DNA of 64,000 bases from Sinotaia quadrata (GCA_028829895.1 CM054180.1:141558618-141622617); one strand, 5' to 3'; shown: positions 32,351 through 45,529, counted from the first letter of the stretch. Notes: generated by a model from the letters alone, not told the origin. Made by a program: numbers and translations.

Positions 32351-32588
32351 TATAATATATCATTTATAAGAGGTATTTGCTACATTTTTATATCAAATTA
32401 TATAAATTTAACTGATGTGTTATTTATAACAGATATTTAAATTTATCAATTGCCTCTGTTTGTTTTTGTCATTGGCTTTATAATCATTCAAATTTTTATA
32501 TGTACCTTGAAATGAAATTATTGTAATAAATAACACAACTATTAATGGTATACTAAGAGGATATCAAATTATAATAAATGCCCCTTTA
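32351..32588. other. Unassigned AT-rich spacer
   Basis: No features recognised. Confidence 0.4.
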
Positions 32589-32589
32589 G

Positions 32590-32878
32590 TATAACATACA
32601 TTATTTCATTTCAAATGTACAGTAAATGTCCCTTTAGTATAACATACATTATTTCATTTCAAATGTACAGTAAATGTCCCTTTAGTATAACATACATTAT
32701 TTCATTTCAAATGTACAGTAAATGTCCCTTTAGTATAACATACATTATTTCATTTCAAATGTACAGTAAATGTCCCTTTAGTATAACATACATTAATTTC
32801 ATTTCGAATGTACAGTAAATGTCCCTTTAGTATAACATACATTAATTTCATTTCGAATGTACAGTAAATGTCTCTAAT
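32590..32878. repeat. 48-bp minisatellite, ~6 copies
   Basis: Units contain agtataacatacattatttc, atttcaaatgtacagtaaat and gtcccttt. Sixteen-codon units explain the spurious frames. Confidence 0.95.
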
Positions 32879-33245
32879 GTATAACACATATATTAAATGA
32901 ATACTAATTTCATAACTCATTATAGTTAAGATATTAATGAATATTGTGACAGTAAACTGTGTAACTAAAAACCCTGCTGTTTTGGCAAAGGTTACACACA
33001 TTGCCTATAAATTTATATATATGTGGTTGCATTGTTTTGGTAATGATTATCCATATTTACTAAGGCAGCTATTACTTTTATCTAGGACAGACACATATTA
33101 CTATTTGTAGAAGTGGGTCAAAGTTTAGTTAAGACACATATTACTATTTGTAGAAGTGGGTCAGAGTTTAGTGAAGACTGCTGAGACTCTTACAGTTGTA
33201 TTGCTTTTCCCCCTCTAAGATGTTGTACTCTCTCTTTTCTTTTTC

Positions 33246-33246
<1 letters not shown>
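32879..33246. other. Spacer with a 46-bp duplication
   Basis: gacacatattactatttgta plus gaagtgggtca occurs twice (about 33088 and 33134). Otherwise unassigned. Confidence 0.6.
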
Positions 33247-33302
<56 letters not shown>

Positions 33303-33320
33303 CATGTGTGTGTGCATTAA
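33247..33320. repeat. (GT)n microsatellite
   Basis: A GT run of about 50 bp followed by impure copies. Confidence 0.95.
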
Positions 33321-34837
33321 ATTCAAAAACTTGTGTTAATACTTTTATTTTGTAAATATTACAACTTTCTCCTTTGTCTGCTAATGAGTGTTCACAGTTC
33401 CTTGTTTTAAAATACAACTTCAAGACATGGGTGAGTCTGACAGCCATAAATATGTATTATATTGCAGTCATAGAGTAATAAACTGTGTTCAGTCAATTCT
33501 TTATGATTATCAAGAGAGAAATGAACAACTCTACAACAAGGGGAAATTACTTTGTATTGTCAATGTACATTGTCGCCGCCGTCCTTGTGGAGGGGAGCAG
33601 CGGTCAGTCAAGCTGGACGACACACCGAGTTTATAAGCTGGAAAATAAAGTCTCGCACACAGACACCACGATGTTCTTGTTGGAGAGGGGGGGGGGTAAT
33701 AGTTTACTCTGCATGCAGAATAAAGTGTGAAAGCCAGCGGTGTGTGAATGTGAGCGTGCAGGTATGTGAATGTGAAATGATGGACAAACAAACAAACAAC
33801 CGCAATAGTTCCCCACTTTTGAAAACCAAAGAAAAACCTGACTCTTGAATAACAGCTGACAATGAGAATTTATTATCAGCAATATGGGTGGGGGGATACT
33901 TTTACATGGCTGTTAGTCATCCATCCAGAAAATATCCACATACAACATTCATAGGGAGAGCAATAAAAATATAAATGAAAAATAAAATAAAATGAAATAA
34001 AATATCAATAATAGTGATAATGCAATGCACAAATACTTGGGTGAAAACACAAAATTTGTATGAATGAAAAATATAAGAACGTTAACAGCAAGCGGTAATA
34101 ACTGTAAAAATAAAATATACGCTGACTCAAATATGCGGGTGAAAACCGAAATACAATCTGAAGTTTTATTTTAAAATTCTAAATGAGTATTAAAATAAAA
34201 GACTATAAATAACCTAAATCACCCACCTACCTATGAGAATGTGCCCTAGCTAAATATTTCTTCTTAGAGTTCTTTTGGAGAGTTGATGAAACTTGACAAA
34301 CACATGTCCAAACGAATATGACAAATATGTCCATTGTGAAATAGATATACAAATACACTTCCTTCAGGAAAATAACACACACAATGTACTTCGGTGAAGA
34401 CCGGAACAAATGGAACGACAGTTTCCCTTACATACACGCGGGCTAAAGATCACGGGTGTTCTTTCTCATTGAATAATGTAGAAAGCGTCTCACGCCGATA
34501 AACATAGAAACCGCAGATGGTGATGACCAAATGTTCACTTGAAAGTGGTGCCGAATGTTCTCTCCGAGCACCAGCCCGTTCCCTCATTTCCGTTAGAATA
34601 CTGATGTCAGCTGCCGTCTGGGGTATAGTCGTATGAAAGATAAAACTCAGGGGTCACGGTGACCTGAATCACGAACAGACTGTACTCACTGTAGTATGTA
34701 ATTCAAATAACTAACAGTCAGTCTGACATAACGGCGAACACTAGCTGGGTCTTTACTGGAATTCTTGAAAATTCGGCAAAGACCGTCGCTGACTATAGTA
34801 CAGTAAACAAATGTCGTCAAACGTGCACTTTTTCTCT
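33321..34837. other. Unassigned 1.5-kb unique-looking segment
   Basis: No convincing coding sequence on either strand. A tgtcgccgccg motif at about 33569 and an acggcgaaca motif near 34733 look like possible mobile-element ends, but no target duplication was found. Confidence 0.35.
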
Positions 34838-35912
34838 AATCACGCAAACACACACTCTAGAGAAAAAGGGTGTCTAGGTGTTTATAAATGATTAGTCACG
34901 CAAACACACACTCTAGAGAAAAAGGGTGTCTAGGTGTTTATAAATGATTAGTCACGCAAACACACACTCTAGAGAAAAAGGGTGTCTCGATGTTTATAAA
35001 TGATTAGTCACGCAAACACACACTCTAGAGAAAAAGGGTGTCTAGGTGTTTATAAATGATTAGTCACGCAAACACACACTCTAGAGAAAAAGGGTGTCTA
35101 GATGTTTATAAATGATTAGTCACGCAAACACACACTCTAGAGAAAAAGGGTGTCTAGGTGTTTATAAATGATTAGTCACGCAAACACACACTCTAGAGAA
35201 AAAGGGTGTCTCGATGTTTATAAATGATTAGTCACGCAAACACACACTCTAGAGAAAAAGGGTGTCTAGGTGTTTATAAAATGATTAGTCACGCAAACAC
35301 ACACTCTAGAGAAAAAGGGTGTCTAGGTGTTTATAAATGATTAGTCGCGCAAACACACACTCTAGAGTCTAGAGAAAAAGGGTGTCTAGGTGTTTATAAA
35401 TGATTAGTCACGCAAACACACACTCTAGAGTCTAGAGAAAAAGGGTGTCTAAGTGTTTATAAATGATTAGTCGTGCAAACACACACTCTAGAGAAAAAGG
35501 GTGTCTCGATGTTTATAAATGATTAGTCACGCAAACACACACTCTAGAGAAAAAGGGTGTCTCGATGTTTATAAATGATTAGTCACGCAAACACACACTC
35601 TAAAGAAAAAGGGTGTCTAGGTGTTTATAAATGATTAGTCACGCAAACACACACTCTAGGGAAAAAGGGTGTCTCGATGTTTATAAATGATTAGTCACGC
35701 AAACACACTCTAGAGAAAAAGGGTGTCTAGGTGTTTATAAATGATTAGTCACGCAAACACACTCTAGAGAAAAAGGGTGTCTAGGTGTTTATAAATGATT
35801 AGTCACGCAAACACACACTCTAGAGAAAAAGGGTGTCTAGGTGTTTATAAATGATTAGTCACGCAAACACACACTCTAGAGAAAAAGGGTGTCTAGGTGT
35901 TTATAAATGATT
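34838..35912. repeat. 56-bp minisatellite, ~19 copies
   Basis: Units contain agtcacgcaaacacacactc, tagagaaaaagggtgtct and gtgtttataaatgatt. Variants (aggtg/cgatg, an extra tctagag) are interspersed, indicating exchange among copies. Confidence 0.95.
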
Positions 35913-35942
35913 AACAGAATCCCTCCAAACGTCGAAGGTTCT

Positions 35943-36205
35943 GGTTATTTAGCACGTCTATAGCATGCCAAAATGTCGTGTGGTTGGTAAACACTATTGA
36001 AATGAAGTAGTATTAATCCACTCGCTGATCTAGAGTCTATAGCAAGCCAAAATGTCGGGTGGTTGGTAAACACTATTGAAATGAAGTAGTATTAATCCAC
36101 TCACTGATCTAGAGTCTATAGCAAGCCAAAATGTCGTGTGGTTGGTAAACACTATTGAAATGAAGTAGTATTAATCCACTCGCTGATCTAGAGTCTATTC
36201 ATATA
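35943..36205. repeat. 79-bp array, 3 copies
   Basis: Units contain agtctatagcaagccaaaat, gtggttggtaaacactattg and tagtattaatccactc. Confidence 0.9.
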
Positions 36206-36461
36206 TACTCGTCAATTAATTAAATTCTTGAGACGCACAAATTCACCACACTGGCATGACCAAGGGCAGACTATAGTGTCCACTTGACTGCAGAAATATT
36301 ATGAGAGCGGTAATTATAGTTGACTTCTCTAAATTATTATATTTCTTATTTGTAGAATGCTATGTAAAATCTTTATGTGATTGTTAAATGATTGTGTGAC
36401 TAACGTATTTTTCTCACAGAAGCTAAGTGGCGTTAGCGATTGATTGCATTTTTGTAGAAAT
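36206..36461. other. Unassigned spacer
   Basis: AT-rich; nothing recognised. Confidence 0.4.
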
Positions 36462-36885
36462 GATCGAGATAACATAAATACGTGTATTTGCTATGTTCAC
36501 GCTTGTTAGAGATAACATAAATACGTGTATTTGCTATGTTCACGCCTGTTAGAGATAACATAAATACGTGTATTTGCTATGTTCACGCTTGTTAGAGATA
36601 ACATAAATACGTGTATTTGCTATGTTCACGCTTGTTAGAGATAACATAAATACGTGTTTTTGCTATGTTCACGCTTGTTAAAACATTTGTAGAAATGATC
36701 GAGATAACATAAATACGTGTATTTGCTATGTTCACGCTTGTTAAAACATTTGTAGAAATGATCGAGATAACATAAATACGTGTTTTTGCTATGTTCACGC
36801 TTGTTAAAACATTTGTAGAAATGATCGAGATAACATAAATACGTGTATTTGCTATGTTCACGCTTGTTAAAACCATTTGTAGCTA
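36462..36885. repeat. Nested 43-bp/62-bp array
   Basis: A 43-bp unit (gagataacataaatacgtgt, atttgctatgttcacgcttg) is repeated five times. A longer form with an added aaaacatttgtagaaatgat segment then repeats about four times, so one array grew from a variant of the other. Confidence 0.9.
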
Positions 36886-37084
36886 GTAAGTGCTAACAGA
36901 GAGATAAATGATTATTTAATAAGTATCACTGTGAACCATTTGCAATTTATATTATATTGAGAAATTATACGGTTGCAAAAGGAGAATCATTGTTTATTCA
37001 TTTTTAAATACTTTATTGACTTGAATTGTAAGTTAGCGTGCAGCTAACAAATAATGACTTTGTAAAGAGGAGTCTATCGCTATT
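36886..37084. other. Unassigned spacer
   Basis: AT-rich; nothing recognised. Confidence 0.4.
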
Positions 37085-38640
37085 GCCACAAAGCCCGTAT
37101 GATTAATTGCTGTAATAGGATGCTATAGACTATAGAGAATGATGTTATTCATTACAGCCGGTCTTTGGAGCCTATATGATTAATTGCTGTAATAGGATGC
37201 TATAGACTATAGAGAATGATGTTATTCATTACAGCCGGTCTTTGGAGCCTATATGATTAATTGCTGTAATAGGATGCTATAGACTATAGAGAATGATGTT
37301 ATTCATTACAGCCGGTCTTTGGAGCCTATATGATTAATTGCTGTAATAGGATGCTATAGACTATAGAGAATGATGTTATTCATTACAGCCGGTCTTTGGA
37401 GCCTATATGATTAATTGCTGTAATAGGATGCTATAGACTATAGAGAATGATGTTATTCATTACAGCCGGTCTTTGGAGCCTATATGATTAATTGCTGTAA
37501 TAGGATGCTATAGACTATAGAGAATGATGTTATTCATTACAGCCGGTCTTTGGAGCCTATATGATTAATTGCTGTAATAGGATGCTATAGACTATAGAGA
37601 ATGATGTTATTCATTACAGCCGGTCTTTGGAGCCTATATGATTAATTGCTGTAATAGGATGCTATAGACTATAGAGAATGATGTTATTCATTACAGCCGG
37701 TCTTTGGAGCCTATATGATTAATTGCTGTAATAGGATGCTATAGACTATAGAGAATGATGTTATTCATTACAGCCGGTCTTTGGAGCCTATATGATTAAT
37801 TGCTGTAATAGGATGCTATAGACTATAGAGAATGATGTTATTCATTACAGCCGGTCTTTGGAGCCTATATGATTAATTGCTGTAATAGGATGCTATAGAC
37901 TATAGAGAATGATGTTATTCATTACAGCCGGTCTTTGGAGCCTATATGATTAATTGCTGTAATAGGATGCTATAGACTATAGAGAATGATGTTATTCATT
38001 ACAGCCGGTCTTTGGAGCCTATATGATTAATTGCTGTAATAGGATGCTATAGACTATAGAGAATGATGTTATTCATTACAGCCGGTCTTTGGAGCCTATA
38101 TGATTAATTGCTGTAATAGGATGCTATAGACTATAGAGAATGATGTTATTCATTACAGCCGGTCTTTGGAGCCTATATGATTAATTGCTGTAATAGGATG
38201 CTATAGACTATAGAGAATGATGTTATTCATTACAGCCGGTCTTTGGAGCCTATATGATTAATTGCTGTAATAGGATGCTATAGACTATAGAGAATGATTT
38301 TATTCATTACAGCCGGTCTTTGGAGCCTATATGATTAATTGCTGTAATAGGATGCTATAGACTATAGAGAATGATGTTATTCATTACAGCCGGTCTTTGG
38401 AGCCTATATGATTAATTGCTGTAATAGGATGCTATAGACTATAGAGAATGATGTTATTCATTACAGCCGGTCTTTGGAGCCTATATGATTAATTGCTGTA
38501 ATAGGATGCTATAGACTATAGAGAATGATGTTATTCATTACAGCCGGTCTTTGGAGCCTATATGATTAATTGCTGTAATAGGATGCTATAGAGAAAGATG
38601 TTAATCATTACAGCCGGTCTCTGGAGCCTCTCCCAAGACT
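37085..38640. repeat. 77-bp near-uniform satellite, ~20 copies
   Basis: Units contain gattaattgctgtaatagga, tgctatagactatagagaat and gttattcattacagccggtc. Internal copies look identical except for a single change near 38298. The last copy loses ctatagactata. GCTGTAAT and ATTACAGC within each unit can pair as hairpin arms. Confidence 0.95.
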
Positions 38641-39480
38641 GACGAAAGAATCTCTGAGGATGATGCCCGAAGCTCTTATCCGATGTTGGCCATAGTGGAA
38701 GACAACTGCTGCATGACGTCATTACTGTCGGAACAGAGTAAATGATTGCCGATCTTGAGAAGACTCTAGATAAGTGTGCTCACCACAATATATGAACAGA
38801 ACGAATCCAATAAACAATATTATAATAATCGGGCAGATCGCGATAGACAAACTCTTGAACTTTCCACAAATCAATTAACGTCAATTTTAGTACCTGTGAT
38901 GTCATTCTCTCACCCGTGACTGCCACACCCTGTCTTTCAATGCGCGGGGACGTTGGACAATAGACGGAGACAGTCGTGGCAGGGCCGCAAAACCTTAAAT
39001 CAGTGTCACGTGCTAATTAAAAACAGACACTATCCAGGTCACAACTTGTCACACAAGCATTTTTTCGTTTCCTAAATACCTTTAACAGTAATACAAATAA
39101 CTCAAAATGAAAAGAGCGTTGAAAATTGTGTAAGTCCCAAACACTTTCATTAAGATTGTGAAAATATAGTTCCAGAATTACCGCGTCCATATCATTGATT
39201 ATTTTAATGAGCACAACAATGATTTTGTTTTGTAGTCATGGCACTTTTGAGAATAAATTTATCGAAATACACACCTGGCCAAGAGATCTATAGATCTGAC
39301 GTCATAGTCCTGTCACTTTTGAAAGCACTAAATGTAGACCACCATGTTTTGGGCGGTTGGTTATTGACCGTTTTAGTTTCACTAGATTGACTAGAAGAAG
39401 CTAGCAGGCAGCACTGAAGAGCTTGCTCAAAGTCTACAGCCTGGAGACACGTGACCAGGTTCTGATGGAAGAATGGTAAT
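38641..39480. other. Unassigned segment with possible integrase C-terminal trace
   Basis: Mostly unrecognised. At about 38803-38880 one plus frame reads NKQYYNNRADRDRQTLEL, resembling the region after the integrase core of Gypsy elements (QxxYYNxxA...). It is isolated, so only a weak call. Confidence 0.25.
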
Positions 39481-39499
39481 TAGGGAAAGTTATTACTAT

Positions 39500-39665
39500 T
39501 TACTTATGACCTATATCCCTACTTTTTACTAACCTCTAAAGTGCATGCTTTATACTTACAGATAAAGTGTTTACATTCGTAATATTTACCTACTTTTTAT
39601 TTACCTCTAAAGTACATGATTTAAACTTACAGGTAAAGTGTTTACATTTATAATATTTACTACCA
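39500..39665. repeat. ~80-bp duplication, 2 copies
   Basis: tttacctctaaagtacatga and gtaaagtgtttacatt blocks occur twice. Confidence 0.8.
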
Positions 39666-39694
39666 TTTTACTTATACGTTAATTTTCTTCTCGT

Positions 39695-39920
39695 CTAAAA
39701 GAATTTTCCTACATACTTTCTTATTTACGAAACAATTTACCTACATACTTTCTTATTTACGAAACAATTTACCTACATACTTTCTTATTTACAAAACAAT
39801 TTACCTACATACTTTCTTATTTACGAAACAATTTACCTACATACTTTCGTATTTACGAAACAATTTACCTACATACTATCTAATTTACGAAACAATTTAC
39901 CTACATACTTATTTTACTGT
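39695..39920. repeat. 31-bp minisatellite, ~7 copies
   Basis: Units contain tttacctacatactttctta and tttacgaaacaa. Confidence 0.9.
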
Positions 39921-40009
39921 TGCACTAGTTGAGAATGAAGTAATTACAATGGATATAAGCAATTATGTAGGTAAACTAGCTTGTAAATAAGAAAGTATGT
40001 ATTCAAATT

Positions 40010-40190
40010 GTTTGACGTTTAATAGATACAACTAGTACAACAGTAAACGATAAGTACGTTTAATAGATACAACTAGTACAACAGTAAACGATAAGTACGT
40101 TTAATAGATACAACTAGTACAACAGTAAACGATAAGTACGTTTAATAGATACAACTAGTACAACATTAAAGTATAAGTATGTTTAATAAT
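40010..40190. repeat. 41-bp minisatellite, 4 copies
   Basis: Units contain gtttaatagatacaactagt and acaacagtaaacgataagta. Confidence 0.9.
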
Positions 40191-40474
40191 TACAAAATCA
40201 TCCTCGTTTTGACCAGGCGTTCTTCATCATTTTAATGAGAGAAAACAATTAAATTGTAAGATAATTATAAAAAAATTTTCTGAACACATGGTGGCTAATG
40301 ATTAACGGTTACAAATAGCGTCGTGTGGTATATTACCTCTTTTGTGGTGAATGCTAATAAATTATTTGAATTTTCGTGTTTTGTTATGTTTCATTTTAGC
40401 AGTCTGTTACTTAAAGTTTAAATATGTATAGCTTACTGTTACAGTTTACTACTTACTTACTTAGTACTGTCTGC
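40191..40474. other. Unassigned spacer
   Basis: Nothing recognised. Confidence 0.4.
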
Positions 40475-40755
40475 TCTCTTCTGATCACTGACTTTACAAA
40501 TACCATTAATAACAGTGACTGTACACTTCTGATCTCTCACTTTACAAATACCATTAATAACAGTGACTGTACACTTCTGATCTCTCACTTTACAACTACC
40601 ATTAATAACAACGACTGTACACTTCTGATCTCTCACTTTACAAATACCATTAATAACAGTGACTGTACACTTCTGATCTCTCACTTTACAAATACCATTA
40701 ATAACAGTGACTGTACACTTCTGATCTCTCACTTTACAAATACAACTAATAACAA
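40475..40755. repeat. 48-bp minisatellite, ~6 copies
   Basis: Units contain atctctcactttacaaatac, cattaataacagtgactgta and cacttctg. Open frames of about 115-120 codons on both strands are array artefacts. Confidence 0.95.
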
Positions 40756-40884
40756 TGACGATATTGCGTCCAGTCGAAAGAAGTGACATTAACAAATATA
40801 GCATCGAAATACATCAATGCCTGTACTACATGAGTCTCTACAATTTTTACAATTCATTATGAATTACAATCAGCTTTATAATTT

Positions 40885-41038
40885 AGAATTCATTATGAGT
40901 TACAACAAGCTGAACATTTTATACAGTTCATTACGAGTTATAATCAGCTGAACATTTTATACAGTTCATTACGAGTTACAATCAGCTGAACATTTTATAC
41001 AGTTCATTACGAGTTACAATCAGCTGAACATTTAGAAT
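40885..41038. repeat. 38-bp minisatellite, 4 copies
   Basis: Units contain cattttatacagttcattac and gagttacaatcagctgaa. Confidence 0.9.
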
Positions 41039-41059
41039 GAACTGAGTAATAGTGGCGAA

Positions 41060-41305
41060 GCCTTAAGACAAAAAAGACATGACTGTTATCGTGGCAATGT
41101 TGCACAGCACAGCCTTAAGTCTTGTCAAGGGAGGCATATGTATAGTGCGGACTTAAGACAATAAAGACATGACTTATCGTGACAAAGTTGCACAGCACAG
41201 CCTTAAGTAAATAAAGACATGACTTATCGTGACAAAGTTGTACAGCACAGCCTTAAGGCAATAAAGACATGACTTATCGTGACAAAGTTGTACAACACAG
41301 CCTTT
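41060..41305. repeat. ~50-bp minisatellite, ~4 copies
   Basis: Units contain gacatgacttatcgtgacaa and gttgtacagcacagcctta. Confidence 0.85.
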
Positions 41306-42000
41306 CGTCTTTTCAATCGTGGGATGCGTATGTACAGTGCGGACGCTCTGACTAGTTTCCATACGCCAAGGTCAAATGTAACCGGAACCAGTTATCTTCC
41401 CATTTCGTATATAACGACACTATGATTGACTAATACAAAGGGTACTGTACTCTGTATGCATCAATGCAGCGCATGAAAGATGAATTATGTGTTTCCCGTA
41501 TCTTTCACTAGTTCTATTTTCGTTCTTGGCCGTCTATTGTCTTGTAGAAAACGGGTAACGACAAAAGCTGAGAATTTCACAAAGGGATGGCTTGTTTGTT
41601 GAGGAACAAAGGTAGGGTTGATCAAATTTCTCTATGTTTGTTCCCCCCCCATTCCCTCCTTATCTCCTCCCGCTATCTAGTAATAACAAATTTGAAAACA
41701 AGTAGGTGATTTAGCTTCACCACTCTCTCTATCACTTTATATTTTTTCTTTATATATACCTCTCTCCTTATCGCTGGTTATATCTCTCCTAACTCTCTCT
41801 CTCTCCACTTCCTTTTGGAAGAATGCAAAATGTTGCATAATCAGGCGTAAAAAATGAACAGGTTAGGTGGGATGGCAAATTATATTAATCTCTATGGTAA
41901 AGTGAAGAAATGCTGGACTATGAGGTGTCTAGATATGTTTGTTTATATCTAAGAAGTTGACAAGGAAACAGTGTTGTATTATTGCTTAAACTTATGTCTA
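41306..42000. other. Unassigned segment
   Basis: No gene recognised. Pyrimidine-rich stretch at about 41640-41815. Confidence 0.4.
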
Positions 42001-42118
42001 TCTATTCCATAGTCTTGCCGACTGTTGGAGCAATACTGTCTATCTATTCCATAGACTTGCTGACTGTTGGAGCAATACTGTCTATTCCATAGACTTGCTG
42101 ACTGTTGGAGCAATACTG
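42001..42118. repeat. ~40-bp array, 3 copies
   Basis: Units contain ccatagacttgctgactgtt and ggagcaatactgtctatt. Confidence 0.85.
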
Positions 42119-42363
42119 ATGACCTGACAACCAGTTTCCTCCTATCCATTCTGTTTTCTGATAATCTTACGGTATCGCACAGATCCAGTCCTGTCCACTC
42201 TGAGATGTTATCCTCCCATCTTTCCTCTTTTGCCCTCCTTGCACATTGCCTTGCATGAATGTCTTGGTAAACCCTGTTGATCGTGTAACATGCCCTGTCA
42301 CGTGGGGGTGGGGTGGCTCTCGTTTAGCTGCTTCAATATGTCTCTCTTGCGAAGGGTGGGCAG
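42119..42363. other. Unassigned spacer
   Basis: Nothing recognised. The final 60 bp may be diverged upstream sequence of the dispersed repeat that follows. Confidence 0.35.
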
Positions 42364-42582
42364 CACGTGACGTGCCAGTAATATGTCGGTTTTTTAGATG
42401 TTACATAAACACAAGACAGATACGCCATTGATGGTTGGGTGGGTGGGAACCAAATTTATTATGTCATGCAAAGGAACGTCTTATTGGCTGTGTCTGCTAG
42501 TGTGAATATGAATACTGGATAAACAGATGAGTGCAATGAAACAGTATATACTCAAACTCTTTCACCCTTTTAAAAACTGTGA
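42364..42582 (+). repeat. Dispersed repeat, copy 1
   Basis: About 220 bp similar to 51037-51258: shared blocks include tgccagtaata(t/c)gtcg, ttattatgtca-tgcaaagg and ttattggctgtgt, then ctctttcac...aaaactgtg. The family is unknown. Confidence 0.7.
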
Positions 42583-42889
42583 ATAACAAGATTTAGAAAG
42601 TATGATTTAGGTTTTATTATCCTTATGGGCGTCTCTCTCATACAGTGGTTATATCAATCATGCACCTTTCCAATGACGTACACTCTAGGGAAGGGGGAGA
42701 TGAAAAGGTAAAAATAAAAGAAAAGTAAATAAAAAATTTCTATGTGGTAAATCGTACCACCAACACGAAACAATTCACACAGAAAATGTGGATTTACCAC
42801 CATATTTTAGTTCATATTACATATACGAACACGTTTGTCCCAATAAGAATAAATGTTCTTATTCTTAAATCTTCTGCTGACAATGGTAA

Positions 42890-43670
42890 GAATAAATGTG
42901 TGCTCTTGCAATCCCGTATTTTGGTCAGTGGGTTGTTCCCCTTTGACCACTGCAGGCTAGCATGAACCATGAAATAAAAAATAATTTTGGCTCCCTGCTT
43001 TTCTCGTGACATCCCCATACCCTTTTATTTTATGTTTTATGGCCAATAGCTCTTCATAGGGCCCAATGGCTTGCCTAATTCTGTTTACCCAATTCCCCAT
43101 GACATGATCTCTATACAAAATGCCAAACAACCTTCAAAAGCATGTCATTTCAGAAGCCTGTATCCTCCTTTTTAAGATCTGCTGTGAAGGTCCATGACTC
43201 GGAGGCATATAATAACACAGATACAACCAAGGAGCACAACAGTCTGATCATTGAGCTGACTGAGATGTTTCTTTCCAAACTGTCTTCAGCTTTGCCATTG
43301 CTGTTATTGTCAGCACAATCCTGGACAGTACATTTGGTTGTGAACTCTTATCTATCATGATGGCTCCTAAGTATTTGAATTTATTAACTGTTTCCAGTTT
43401 CTGATCACCAATCATGATGTCAGTGTTGATGATCAATTTGGTCTTCTCTGTGCTGATTTCCATACCAAAAGCAGTAGCTGTCCTGTCCAGTTTTTTTCCA
43501 TCAACTGAGCTAGCTCCTCCTCATTTCCTTCAAGGCAATCGATCTAATCAGCAAAGCATAAGTTCATTATTGTTCTGCATCCAATACGGACAGCTCCTTC
43601 ATGGTCTTCCAGAGCATCTGCCATGATTCTTTCAAGAAAGATGTTTATCACAGAGTGGGGGGGGGGGCAG
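42890..43670 (-). pseudogene. LINE reverse transcriptase C-terminal relic
   Basis: The minus strand follows the C-terminal half of a LINE RT in order: NIFLERIMADALEDHEGAV (about 43650), NLCFAD then a stop where FADD is expected (about 43545), GNEEELAQL, MEISTEKTKLIINTD (43463), KLETVNKFKYLGAIM, RIVLTITAMAKLKTVWK. After a frameshift come RLLCSLVVSVLLYASESWTF (about 43215) and GILYRDHV...RIRQAIGPYEELL (about 43080). Weak matches continue to about 42890. Frameshifts and the stop in the catalytic box make it dead. It resembles the RTE/CR1-like families common in invertebrates; the exact clade is uncertain. Confidence 0.85.
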
Positions 43671-44837
43671 AATGAATATTTTATTTCACTAAAATTACGA
43701 ATGCAAAACACGGAGCAAGGGAGGTAATTCACAGTCAAGGACACGATTTTTGTAACAAACTCACGCTCTAATGCATAGATAACTGAAATTTGTATACACT
43801 AATATGTTCACCTAACTCATCTGAATATATTAAATGAATCCAATTGTATTGATAGAAGTGTATGCTTGAGTGTACTTGTTTATGAGCCAAATGGAAACAT
43901 TAGCTAACTGTGCATTAAATTTTGCTAATAGCTAGCAAGATGCTCACTTTTTAAATGCGTAAATTTGTGAACTGTTAGTCACAAGACTAAAAGATTCTAG
44001 AAGCTTCTACAGTTCTCACCAAAAGTATAAATATTGAGGACTGAAGGCTATGTTCTGGAAGAGAATTATACCATCAGAGAGAAATACACATCATAGAAAT
44101 TATAACATCTGTGAGTTTTAACATCAGCCAAGAAACTACAAAATTATGGGTACACTTTGACTCGTGCCCACCGTATGACCTCATATAATGTGGTGTGGCA
44201 CTAACTAAAGACAAAGAAGCACTTCTCTCAATGTAACATCAAGCTTTTGTAGCAGCAACTTTGTTCAAGAATCAAGTCTTTGCTAGAAGGAAGAAGAAGG
44301 TTTTCTATTTGTTTGATGAACACAGAAAACATATATTTGAGGATGTTAACTTCAATTACGTGGTAAAATCTCATTACGTATAAGGATATTTACTAACGAG
44401 AGATGGGAATATCTCTCTCCACCCGTATTTCATCTCGTCAGCTGCCAAGTATTAAGCATTGAGGTAATTTGTTTAAGTACTACCTGTGTGTTATTAGTTA
44501 CAAACATTTACAATCAGAGATCAAATCAGTTTTAATTTAATAGTGTGTCATTAGTTAAAAACATTTTATATAATCTGATATCAAATTAATGTATATTTGG
44601 AAAAAATGTTCAACAGTATGTTACATGCCGGGTTATATTTAATGACCCTGTCGTATCAGACTCAAAATTATTAATCAATAAAATTAATAAATTAGCTTTA
44701 ACTCTGACAACAGCTAAGGCAGCCTAACCTATTCTTCAATCTCTATATCAGACCCATTTTGGGGGATCTTTATTCGTCTAACATAGCGACAGACACATGA
44801 GCTGATGTGCCTTGAGTTGGCAACGTTATCTTTCTCT
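43671..44837. other. Unassigned segment
   Basis: No array. A short minus-sense continuation of the LINE may extend past 43670. A plus frame near 44155 (VHFDSCPPYDL) hints at a retroelement RNase H start but nothing follows. Confidence 0.3.
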
Positions 44838-45098
44838 GTGATTAATTATGACTTATGTAACAATCACATATTTCTATGACTTATGTAACATTCACATATT
44901 TCTATGACTTATGTAACATTCACATATTTCTATGACTTATGTAACATTCACATATTTCTATGACTTATATAACATTCACATATTTCTATGACTTATGTAA
45001 CATTCACATATTTCTATGACTTATGTAACATTCACATATTTCTATGACTTATGTAACATTCACATATTTCTATGACTTATGTAACATTCACATATTTC
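44838..45098. repeat. 28-bp minisatellite, ~9 copies
   Basis: Units contain tatgacttatgtaacattca and catatttc; nearly identical copies. Confidence 0.95.
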
Positions 45099-45529
45099 CG
45101 GCTCAGAATCCCCAGCCAACGTTTTACAGTCACAGTAACAAATTAACCAAAATGTGATTTCAAGATAAAAAGAACAAAGTAGATTTAATAGTAATAAAAT
45201 AGAACAAGAGAATGTCAATTTAAGGGCATCTCGTATCCTGTCAACATTCATCCACTCTTACTGTCCCCCTTCCCCCTTCTGTACATTTACACAGTTCACA
45301 CATGATCAATGACCTTGACTCAATCATGTACTGTGTGTAGCGTATGTGGGTGTGGCAGATTGCATAATTGGCCATGGAGAGGTCAGCCATTACTAGTAAC
45401 TATCAATTACAAATTATTAATATAGAAAAAGAAATAATAGAAACACAAAGGGCATAATTTGCCCCGTGGTTTGACTACAAAACAGTACCTACACTTAACA
45501 CAAAATGCTATTTTTAGTGTAAAAATAGA
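45099..45529. other. Unassigned spacer
   Basis: Nothing recognised. Confidence 0.4.

Noticed and set aside
33321..34837. Solo LTR between tgtcgccg and cggcgaaca
   Set aside because: No matching target duplicate could be found and no second copy lies in the window.
44150..44400. Retroelement RNase H start (VHFDSCPPYDL)
   Set aside because: Only one short motif, no downstream RNase H signatures in any frame.
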